Assembly: GCA_013330825.1 (NCBI GenBank)
Contig: DUHN01000077.1
Span: 1-15,539 of the forward strand
DNA length: 15,539 nucleotides
Direction: 5' to 3'
Source of the DNA: Candidatus Woesearchaeota archaeon
GTDB lineage: Archaea > Nanobdellota > Nanobdellia > Woesearchaeales > GW2011-AR4
Below the pieces are notes generated by a model. That model was not told where the DNA came from and did no database searches. It saw only the letters and a list, made by a program, of their open reading frames with translations. How positions within the stretch are numbered: position 1 is the stretch's first letter; each line of letters begins with the position of its first letter. Shown here piece by piece: positions 7,681 through 13,688 of the stretch. The position numbers and the translations under genes are program-made.

Positions 7681-8708
7681 TTCCCCATCAGCTCCATCAG
7701 CAGGCTGTTCTGCGCGTGCATCCGGTTCTCCGCCTGCTGGTAGATGACGGAATTCCCGCTGTCCACGACCTCATCGGTGGCTTCCACGTTCCTGCGCATG
7801 GGCAGGCAGTGCATGAACCGGGCATTGTTGCTCTTCTTCATCTTCGCCATGTCCACGATCCAGTGCTTCAGGCCCTGCTTCGCCTTGGCCTCCGCCTCCG
7901 GGTCGCCGTAGTGGAGCAGCGATCCCCAGCTCTTCGCGTACACCACGTCAGCGCCCTTGTACGCCTTCTCCTGCCCATGGACGACTTCCAGCTTCGCCTT
8001 GTTCAGGGAGCAGCTCTTCTGCACTGTTTTCATGATGGCATCATCGAGCTCGAACCCCTTCGGGCAGGCGATGGTGAGGTCCATCCCCATCTTGCCCGCG
8101 GCCAGCGCCACGGAATTGGGCACGGCCATCGGCAACGCCTTCGGATGGTATGTCCACGTGAGCAGCACCTTCTTTCCCTTGAGGCTGCCGAGCGCCTCTT
8201 TCATCGTCATGAGATCAGCGAGCGCCTGGCACGGATGCTCCATGCCCGATTCGAGGTTGATGACCGGCACGTCGGCATATTTCGCGAAGCCCCGCACCAC
8301 GCCGTCCTTCCTGTCCTCCTGCCAGTCCTTCATCTCCGGGAACTTCCGCACGCCGATGGCGTCGCAGTAGCGCGAGAGCACCTTCGCGGCATCCTTGATG
8401 TGCTCTGCCGCCTTCCCGTCCATGACCGCGTTCTCGCGGTGCTCGAGGTCCCACACGCCCTGGCCGATGGCGAGGTCAAGCGCGGTCCCGCCGAGCTTGT
8501 GCATGCCCGCCTGCAGCGATGTCCGGGTGCGCAGCGAGGAGTTGAAGAACACCATCGCGAGGATCTTGCCCTCAAACGGCTTCTTTCCGTTTCCGGCCGC
8601 ATAGCCAGATTTCTTGAGCGCTATCGCCTTGCCGATCAATTGCTCCATCTCCTCCTTCGTCCAGTCGTTGAACGTGATGAAATCCCGTTTTTGTTCCTTA
8701 GTGGCCAT
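7677..8708 (-). CDS. argF': N-acetyl/N-succinyl-ornithine carbamoyltransferase
   Basis: 343 residues. It has FFNSSLRTR (54-62) where ordinary ornithine enzymes have a STRTR motif, WTYHPK (185-190), VVYAKSWG (255-262) and HCLPMRRNVEATD (300-312), a set diagnostic of acylornithine carbamoyltransferases (Xanthomonas AOTC, Bacteroides SOTC). It transfers the carbamoyl group of carbamoyl phosphate to N-acylornithine. The loop reads MDGKAAEHI; Ala101 aligns with Glu92 of the acetyl enzyme and Pro90 of the succinyl enzyme. AVPNS and SSLRTR resemble the Bacteroides protein, WTYHPK and AKSWG the Xanthomonas one. Glu309 aligns with the Xanthomonas lysine 302 that I recall as carboxylated. The start at 8708 (MATKEQ) is preferred to 8750, because homologues begin near here and it gives an 11-base overlap with argD (ATGGCCACTAA), like the argB/argE junction. 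Confidence 0.93.
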   Translation of the reverse strand: MATKEQKRDFITFNDWTKEEMEQLIGKAIALKKSGYAAGNGKKPFEGKILAMVFFNSSLRTRTSLQAGMHKLGGTALDLAIGQGVWDLEHRENAVMDGKAAEHIKDAAKVLSRYCDAIGVRKFPEMKDWQEDRKDGVVRGFAKYADVPVINLESGMEHPCQALADLMTMKEALGSLKGKKVLLTWTYHPKALPMAVPNSVALAAGKMGMDLTIACPKGFELDDAIMKTVQKSCSLNKAKLEVVHGQEKAYKGADVVYAKSWGSLLHYGDPEAEAKAKQGLKHWIVDMAKMKKSNNARFMHCLPMRRNVEATDEVVDSGNSVIYQQAENRMHAQNSLLMELMGK

Positions 8709-9861
8709 CCTGAAGCACCTTTTCCATTGCACGATGGAGCGTGTCCACATGCGTTTTTCCTATGATGAGCGGCGGAAGCAGGCGCAGCACGTTCTTCGCT
8801 TCTGACGTTGACACGATGATGTTCTCCTTGAGCAGCGCGGCCGCGATTCCCGACACGTCATGCCCGAACTCCAGCCCGAGCAGCAGCCCTTCTCCCCTGA
8901 CACGGACAAGCCCTTTCATGCCGGAAAATGTCTTCTTGATGTACATGCCCATGGCATACGCGTTCTCCACGAGCTTCTCGTCTGCGATGACCTCGATGGT
9001 GGCCTTCAGCCCGGCGCATGCCAGCGGAGAGCCGCCGAACGTGGAGCCGAGCTCGCCGTAGGCGATGGTCTTCGCCACCTTTTCCCGGAGCAGCACTGCC
9101 CCCATCGGCACCCCTGAGGCGATGCCCTTGGCCAGGGTGATGATGTCCGGCGCCACGCCAAACGCCTGCGCCGCGAACATCTTGCCTGTCCGCCCGAATC
9201 CGGTCTGCACCTCGTCGAAGATGAGCATGATGCCCTTGCTGTCGCACAGCTCGCGCAGCCCCTTGTAGTATCCCTTGCCCGCGGCATTGACCCCTGCCAT
9301 GCTCTGGATGGGCTCGAGGATGATGGCCGCGGTATCGGGGGCGAGAAGGGATTTCACGCTCTCGATGCTCCCGAATTCCGCGAAGCTGACGCTGGAAAGG
9401 AGCTCCCCTGTCCGGTACTTCCCGATGCCGGTGGCGCTCAATGCCCCCGTGGTGCGGCCGTGGAACCCGCCCTTCATGGCGATGATGCCCTTCTTGCCCG
9501 TGAATTTTTTGGCCACGCGCATCGCGGCCTCGTTCGCCTCTGCTCCAGAGTTGCAGAAGAACACCTTGCCGAACCCCGGCGCTGCAGAGATGAGCGCTTC
9601 CGCCGCCTCTGCGCGGATGTCGCTGTACGCCACGTTGGAATAGAACAGGAGCTTGTCCAGCTGCTTCTTGAGGGCGGCGATGACCTTCGGATGGCAATGC
9701 CCGGTGAGCGCGACCGCATGGCCGCCGTAGAAGTCAAGGTACCGGGTGCCGTCCGCATCGGACACGTACATGCCTTTGCCCTTCACCAGCACGAGGGGGA
9801 ATTTCTTGTAGGTGTTGAGCTGGTAGGCATCCTCCTTCCGCATGAGCAGCGTCTTGTCCAT
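8698..9861 (-). CDS. argD: Acetylornithine (acylornithine) aminotransferase
   Basis: 387 residues, class-III PLP aminotransferase. It converts N-acylglutamate semialdehyde to N-acylornithine with glutamate as amino donor. Visible: FCNSGAEANE (102-111) contacting the cofactor phosphate, GGFHGRT (131-137), FDEVQTGFGRTG (215-226) with Asp216 for the pyridine nitrogen, and LAKGIASG with the Schiff-base Lys245. Length and motif order are those of ArgD; succinylornithine, ornithine and LysJ-type aminotransferases are close relatives that sequence alone does not exclude. It starts nine bases after the argC stop, and its stop lies within the first codons of argF'. Confidence 0.94.
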   Translation of the reverse strand: MDKTLLMRKEDAYQLNTYKKFPLVLVKGKGMYVSDADGTRYLDFYGGHAVALTGHCHPKVIAALKKQLDKLLFYSNVAYSDIRAEAAEALISAAPGFGKVFFCNSGAEANEAAMRVAKKFTGKKGIIAMKGGFHGRTTGALSATGIGKYRTGELLSSVSFAEFGSIESVKSLLAPDTAAIILEPIQSMAGVNAAGKGYYKGLRELCDSKGIMLIFDEVQTGFGRTGKMFAAQAFGVAPDIITLAKGIASGVPMGAVLLREKVAKTIAYGELGSTFGGSPLACAGLKATIEVIADEKLVENAYAMGMYIKKTFSGMKGLVRVRGEGLLLGLEFGHDVSGIAAALLKENIIVSTSEAKNVLRLLPPLIIGKTHVDTLHRAMEKVLQDGH

Positions 9862-9870
9862 GGTCGTGCC

Positions 9871-10902
9871 TCACGGGTTGGTGCCGGGGAAGAGCAGCCC
9901 GGTTTTCTCGTCGAGCCCGAACATGAGGTTCATGTTCTGGATGGCCTGTCCTGCGGCTCCTTTCACCAGGTTGTCGATGGCGGACATCACCGCCACCTTC
10001 TTCCCCTTGCAGAAGACGGAGATATCCGCGAAGTTCGTGCCCGCGACAAAGGAATTTTCAGGGGAGCCGTCCACTATCCGCACGAAGAAGCTGTCCTTGT
10101 AGAACGAGGCATACATCTTCTTCAGTTCCTCCGCCTTCAGCGGCTTCTCCGCCAGGAAGTGGATGGTGGTGAAGATGCCCCGCACCGTGGGCACGGAGTG
10201 GGTGACGAACGAAACCTCGGGAGAGCATCCGAACTTGGAGAGTTCCTGCACGATCTCCGGCTCGTGCTGGTGCGAGAACACCTTGTACGCCTTGACGTTA
10301 TTGGCGCGCGAGGGATGGTGTGTCGCCGCCGAGGGAGTCGAGCCTGATCCGGAGGAGCCGGTCTTGGAATCTATGACCACGTATTTCGGCAGCAGCTTCT
10401 TCGCCGCGAGAGGGGCAAGCGCGAGGAGCGCTCCCGTGGGGAAGCATCCCGGGCAGGCCACGTTCTGCGCCTTCTCGATGGCATTCTTGTTGAGCTCGGT
10501 GAGCCCGTAGGCGAACTCCTTGAGCAGCGCCGGATTTTTGTGCGCATATCCGTAATGGGCATCATAGGAAGCGGCGTCCGCGAGCCGGAAATCCCCGCTG
10601 AGGTCGATGATCTTGGTCTTGCCCATGATTCCCTTGGCAACCCCCATCGAGACGCCATGCGGCATGGCGAAGAACACCACGTCCGAGGCCGCCGCTGCCT
10701 TGCCCGGCGGCGTGTCCGTGAACGCCATGTCCGTGGCCTTCAGGAGGTTCTTGTGCACCGCGCTGAGCTTCTTCCCGGCATGGGTGCGCGAGGTGACGAA
10801 TGCCAGCTCCACGTTCGGGTGATGGACCAGGAACCGCAGCAGCTCGCTGCCCCCGTACCCCGATCCCCCGATGACGGATGCCTTGATTTTTTTGATGCTC
10901 AT
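9871..10902 (-). CDS. argC: N-acetyl-gamma-glutamyl-phosphate reductase
   Basis: 343 residues; NADPH-dependent reduction of acylglutamyl phosphate to the semialdehyde. An N-terminal Rossmann motif GGSGYGGSELLR (12-23), LSGDFRL (101-107), the active-site cysteine in CPGCFPTG (Cys153) and HQHEPE (211-216), which carries the catalytic histidine, are all present. Length is normal for the family. The LysY-type enzymes of LysW-dependent archaeal pathways are relatives, but no LysW or LysX gene is in the operon. The ATG overlaps the stop of the upstream P-loop gene (ATGA, 10902-10899), so the two are probably translationally coupled. Confidence 0.95.
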   Translation of the reverse strand: MSIKKIKASVIGGSGYGGSELLRFLVHHPNVELAFVTSRTHAGKKLSAVHKNLLKATDMAFTDTPPGKAAAASDVVFFAMPHGVSMGVAKGIMGKTKIIDLSGDFRLADAASYDAHYGYAHKNPALLKEFAYGLTELNKNAIEKAQNVACPGCFPTGALLALAPLAAKKLLPKYVVIDSKTGSSGSGSTPSAATHHPSRANNVKAYKVFSHQHEPEIVQELSKFGCSPEVSFVTHSVPTVRGIFTTIHFLAEKPLKAEELKKMYASFYKDSFFVRIVDGSPENSFVAGTNFADISVFCKGKKVAVMSAIDNLVKGAAGQAIQNMNLMFGLDEKTGLLFPGTNP

Positions 10903-11930
10903 GGTGACAGCCCCAGCTTATGCTCGACGAACGCGGCCATCTTGTCCGGGTTGCTCTTGGCGTTGATGGCCTCAATGCCGTTCTGCTTCTTGATGAGCTC
11001 GACCCCGATGCTCGTCGCGGCCACGAGGCCGCTGAACACGTCTATCGCCAATCCGAGCTTCTTGAACTGCTGCACCGCTCCCCACGCGCCCACCGGGTCG
11101 AACGCGCACACGATATGCACCTTCGCGAAGCCCATGATCTGCTTGTCCTGCAGGATCTCCTGCACGCCATACTCGCCCATGATGCCGTCTCCCAGCTCGA
11201 GCACGATGAAGTCCGGCTTTATCTTGTTCAGCTCGTGCAGGATGCCCTTGGCCACCGCGGCGATGTCGTCGCTCTTGATGCTCGACGTCAGCCCCGCGTG
11301 CAGGAAGCTCAGGGAGAGCTGGGCGCCGTTGTCCTCCATGTTGAGGGTGTCGCTGAGCAGCGATACCCCGGTGAGCTTCGCCGAGGCGATGGTGTAGCCT
11401 TTCTTGCTCAGGTGCTGGATGATCTCGCACGCCACCGTGGTCTTTCCCGTGCTCATGCTCGTCCCTGATATCACGACCAGCGGGGCGCTGCCCTTCAGCT
11501 CGCCCTTCGGCGGAATGGCGTTCATGAACGTGCTTGCCTGCTTGCCGTTGACGGCCACTGCCCCGAGCACTTCCACCTTGATGGGCTTGCCCAGCTCCTC
11601 GAGCGCGGACTCGCAGACGCCGACCACCCCGCCGAGGTTGAGGATGTCCAGCGTATCCCCTACCTTGACCTGCTTGGGCACGTTGCCGACAAACCCTTTC
11701 AGTGCCCGGCGGTTCCCCAGGGCAACGACGAGGATGTCATCCTTCGATATCCGCACCATGCGCCCGGTGGTGATCTCTACCTGGTTGTACACGCTCTTCT
11801 CCTCGAGCGCCTTGACGACGATGATGCTCCCTGCTTTCGCCTCGATGGCGTCGATGACATCGACTTCCTTCTTCAGCTTGAGGTTCCCGGCGATGCTCGC
11901 GATCTTGTGGACTTTTATCTTCCTTGCCAT
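10899..11930 (-). CDS. P-loop protein of unknown function embedded in the arginine operon
   Basis: 343 residues that I cannot assign with confidence. Residues ~1-140 look like a separate, beta-rich domain (repeated short hydrophobic strands; KVGDTLDILNLGGVVGVCES at 89-108). A flexible stretch (PPKGELKGS) leads to a nucleotide-binding half with Walker A GTSMSTGKTT (156-165) and a Walker B-like FIVLELGDG (241-249), in an arrangement recalling dethiobiotin synthetase/MobB-like and DUF1611 C-terminal domains. It sits between argG (four bases away) and argC (four-base overlap), the place of a pathway gene. No ArgA, ArgJ or GNAT acyltransferase is in the operon. As I recall, a DUF1611 protein (DgcN) was reported as a D-glutamate N-acetyltransferase, so a role in making the acylglutamate precursor is a testable guess. 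Regulation or amide-forming chemistry are alternatives. Certainly expressed with the operon; function unknown. Confidence 0.85.
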   Translation of the reverse strand: MARKIKVHKIASIAGNLKLKKEVDVIDAIEAKAGSIIVVKALEEKSVYNQVEITTGRMVRISKDDILVVALGNRRALKGFVGNVPKQVKVGDTLDILNLGGVVGVCESALEELGKPIKVEVLGAVAVNGKQASTFMNAIPPKGELKGSAPLVVISGTSMSTGKTTVACEIIQHLSKKGYTIASAKLTGVSLLSDTLNMEDNGAQLSLSFLHAGLTSSIKSDDIAAVAKGILHELNKIKPDFIVLELGDGIMGEYGVQEILQDKQIMGFAKVHIVCAFDPVGAWGAVQQFKKLGLAIDVFSGLVAATSIGVELIKKQNGIEAINAKSNPDKMAAFVEHKLGLSP

Positions 11931-11934
11931 GTTC

Positions 11935-13140
11935 TCAGCGCCCTCCCTTCCTGCCCTTCGCCAATATGCCCTGCAATCCGTAGATCTTGCTGAACCCTTC
12001 CGCGTCGCGGCCGTCGTAGAAGGCGTTCTCCTCCCCGTACGTCGCGACCTTCTGGTCCATCAGGGAAAACCCGCTTTTGCATCCGACGACCATGAACTCC
12101 TCCTTGTGGAGCTTGACCTTCGCCTCTCCCGACACCGCAGACTGGCTGCTGTCGAGCATCTTCTCGATGTCCCGCATCACCGGGTCGAAGTACAGGCCCT
12201 CGTGCAGCAGGTTGCCGTAGAACTCAGACAGCTGGTTCTTCCAGAATGACTGCCACTTGGTGAGCACGAGCTTCTCCAGCTCGCGATGCGCCTTGATCAG
12301 GATGAGCGGGGCGCCGGCCTCGAACGCTATCCGCCCCTTGATGCCGAGGATGGTGTCCCCGATATGGACTCCCTTCCCCACGCCGTGCTTGGCCGCGATT
12401 GCGTCAAGCGCCCCGAGCATCTCCACCCCATTGAGCTTCTTGCCGTTCAGCTTGATCGGGACCCCTTTGTCGAACGTGAGCGTGAGATATTCCGGCGCGG
12501 ACGGCGCATCCGCAATGGCGCTGGTCCTGGAAAAGACTTCCTCGGGGATTTCCTTCCACGTGTCGTGGGTCTCCTTGCCGCCGATGGTGGTGCCCCACAT
12601 GCCCTTGTTGACGGAATAGGACGTTGTCTTCGCTTCTACCGGGAAACCCTTCTTCGCGAGGAACTCCGCTTCCTGCTTCCGGGTGATGGACAGCTCCCGT
12701 ATGGGCGCGATGATCTTCAATCCAGGGGCGAGCACGCGGAACGCGACATCGAAGCGCACCTGGTCGTTTCCCGCCCCTGTGGAGCCGTGCGCCAACGCGT
12801 CCGCCTTCTCTTTGAGGGCGACCTGCGCGATCTTCTCCGCCTGGATCACCCGCTCGGCAGACACGGATAGCGGGTACACGCCGCCGCGCAGGACGTTCCC
12901 CTTGATGAGGTACGTGAGGAACCGGTCGAACAGCTCCTTCTTCGCGTCTATCGCGCAATGCTTCGCCACCCCGAGTTTCTTCGCCTTCGCGGCTATCCCG
13001 GCCAGCTCCTCCCCGGAGAAGCCCCCGGTATCCACGGTGACGGTGACGACCTCGCAGCCGTATGTCTCCTTGAGGTAGTGGACGCAGAAGGACGTATCCA
13101 GCCCCCCTGAAAATGCCAATACGATCTTGTTCAGCTTCAT
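11935..13140 (-). CDS. argG: Argininosuccinate synthase
   Basis: 401 residues; joins citrulline and aspartate using ATP, releasing AMP and pyrophosphate. The PP-loop SGGLDTS (11-17) and GSTGAGNDQVRFD (119-131) are intact, as are WGTTIGGKET and the downstream substrate-binding half. Phrases such as TGGFSGEEL, NVLRGGVYPLSVSAER and LTKWQSFWKNQL closely resemble Bacteroidetes-type ArgG as I remember it and differ from the usual archaeal forms. It is the first gene of the operon. The start at 13140 lies about 61 bases downstream of a minus-strand TATA box; no Shine-Dalgarno site is visible, but a GC-rich hairpin (13152-13168) sits 12 bases upstream of the ATG. Confidence 0.95.
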   Translation of the reverse strand: MKLNKIVLAFSGGLDTSFCVHYLKETYGCEVVTVTVDTGGFSGEELAGIAAKAKKLGVAKHCAIDAKKELFDRFLTYLIKGNVLRGGVYPLSVSAERVIQAEKIAQVALKEKADALAHGSTGAGNDQVRFDVAFRVLAPGLKIIAPIRELSITRKQEAEFLAKKGFPVEAKTTSYSVNKGMWGTTIGGKETHDTWKEIPEEVFSRTSAIADAPSAPEYLTLTFDKGVPIKLNGKKLNGVEMLGALDAIAAKHGVGKGVHIGDTILGIKGRIAFEAGAPLILIKAHRELEKLVLTKWQSFWKNQLSEFYGNLLHEGLYFDPVMRDIEKMLDSSQSAVSGEAKVKLHKEEFMVVGCKSGFSLMDQKVATYGEENAFYDGRDAEGFSKIYGLQGILAKGRKGGR

Positions 13141-13151
13141 GGTCGTGTGCT

Positions 13152-13168
13152 GCCGGCCCCCGGCCGGC
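13152..13168 (-). promoter_or_regulatory. GC-rich hairpin in the arg operon leader
   Basis: gccggcc-ccc-ggccggc is a perfect 7-base-pair inverted repeat with a 3-base loop, all G-C pairs. It lies in the predicted ~35-base leader of the argG transcript, close to its 5' end and 12 bases before the ATG, where it could block initiation or protect the 5' end. No T tract follows, so it is not a terminator. Confidence 0.6.
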
Positions 13169-13196
13169 TCCCCGGAGATGTGGGAAAACCGCTACT

Positions 13197-13205
13197 TTTA
13201 AATAT
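13197..13205 (-). promoter_or_regulatory. Promoter of the arginine operon
   Basis: Read on the minus strand this is atatttaaa, a canonical archaeal TATA box. It predicts a transcript start near 13175. No other TATA box is evident between the arg genes, which fits a single polycistronic transcript of about 8.6 kb. Confidence 0.7.
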
Positions 13206-13227
13206 GACGACCTAAACAGGACAACAT

Positions 13228-13303
13228 GGACAAAAAAGTCCGAAATGGGACATTAGTCTAATTCTAGACTTTTAATACTTAAATAAGACAAAAAAGTCCG
13301 AAA
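13228..13303. promoter_or_regulatory. Candidate operator array between the divergent promoters
   Basis: Two identical 17-base copies of gacaaaaaagtccgaaa lie at 13229-13245 and 13287-13303, 58 bases apart. Each includes an inverted repeat: ggac-N6-gtcc (13228-13241) in the first and gac-N6-gtc (13287-13298) in the second. Between them is a third inverted repeat, agtcta-attc-tagact (13255-13270), with the same GTC/GAC half-site. The second copy ends seven bases before the rightward TATA box, over its likely BRE, and the first lies 23 bases upstream of the argG TATA box. The layout fits a dimeric regulator acting on both promoters; the neighbouring ACT-domain protein is one candidate. Confidence 0.65.
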
Positions 13304-13310
13304 AGAAACA

Positions 13311-13318
13311 TTTATATA
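13311..13318 (+). promoter_or_regulatory. Rightward TATA box facing the ACT-domain gene
   Basis: tttatata, preceded by purine-rich agaaaca as a possible BRE, predicts a transcript start near 13340. That gives the ACT-domain gene a leader of about 350 bases, or a separate small transcript. Confidence 0.6.
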
Positions 13319-13340
13319 GGAGTGCCCGCTTCTAGGGGGA

Positions 13341-13400
13341 TAAGCGATGTGCCTTCACGACAGAGTACCGAACCGGGCAAGGCACAGACGCTTACTTTTT
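13341..13400 (+). ncRNA. Long stem-loop with T tract at the predicted transcript start
   Basis: taagcg (13341-13346) pairs with cgctta (13389-13394), and tgtgcctt (13348-13355) pairs with aaggcaca (13379-13386). Together they make a 14-base-pair stem broken by one small internal loop, with a 23-base loop in which ccg-aac-cgg (13368-13376) can pair again. cttttt follows directly. The stem begins where the TATA box at 13311 predicts the RNA to start, so this may be a short RNA, an attenuator or a leader regulator of the gene at 13689. A competing 5-base pairing (cgctt 13327-13331 with aagcg 13342-13346) is possible only if transcription begins earlier. It is not a tRNA and shows no box C/D motifs. 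Confidence 0.5.
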
Positions 13401-13410
13401 CGTGGTTAGG

Positions 13411-13509
13411 ATGCAGGCGCAACTGTCAGAGTGGGTGGACGTTGATTCGGTTGCGCTCGAGACTGCCGTGTTTTCGAGGCTCAGGGAGTTCCGAAGGCTC
13501 AAGCGGTAG
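13411..13509 (+). other. Possible 32-codon leader ORF with an arginine-rich end
   Basis: ATG 13411 to TAG 13507-13509 reads MQAQLSEWVDVDSVALETAV and ends FSRLREFRRLKR, with five arginine codons in the last eleven. The frame is open back to 13336 without another ATG (GTG at 13402). No good Shine-Dalgarno site precedes it. It follows the stem-loop in the same predicted transcript. It may be a chance frame, a relic of a small antitoxin-like protein, or a leader peptide. I see no evidence that decides. Confidence 0.25.
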
Positions 13510-13561
13510 GCAAAAAGGGGCCCAGGCAGAGCTGCATCATCCGACAGGCCCATGCCGCTGG

Positions 13562-13614
13562 TTTCATCCGCTTCATCCGCTTCATTCCATCCATGTTCAT
13601 TTCCATGTTCATTT
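13562..13614. repeat. Short tandem repeats in the leader of the ACT-domain gene
   Basis: ttcatccgc is tandemly repeated at 13563-13580 and starts to repeat again (ttcattcc); ccatgttcattt then occurs twice in tandem at 13591-13614. The tract is pyrimidine-rich and carries no gene. Together with 13510-13561, where I see nothing, it fills the space up to the ACT-domain gene. Confidence 0.7.
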
Positions 13615-13688
13615 CATTGATATCAGTTCATTGAAACAAAATAACGTTGGGGGTTGGGGAGCGCGCTCGAATGCGCCGCTCTGCTGTC

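Noticed and set aside
7677..8750. Ordinary ornithine carbamoyltransferase (argF) starting at 8750
   Set aside because: The STRTR motif is absent and HCLPMRRN, WTYHPK and YAKSWG mark the acylornithine enzymes; the first 14 residues of the longer reading lie within argD and are not family-like.
6271..8765. Long plus-strand open frames (490 and 366 codons) opposite argE, argB, argF' and argD, and 316- and 343-codon frames at 5254-6803
   Set aside because: They lie antisense to genes with clear catalytic motifs, have histidine- and arginine-rich composition typical of GC-biased antisense frames, and show no domain.
10899..11930. LysX, LysW or carbamate kinase as identity of the unknown operon gene
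   Set aside because: There is no ATP-grasp pattern, no LysW-type zinc or C-terminal EDWGE motif, and the P-loop is of the GxxxxGKT kind not used by amino-acid kinases.
13341..13394. tRNA or box C/D RNA in the arg-ACT intergenic region
   Set aside because: No T-arm consensus or cloverleaf, and no C (RUGAUGA) or D (CUGA) box pair at the stem ends.
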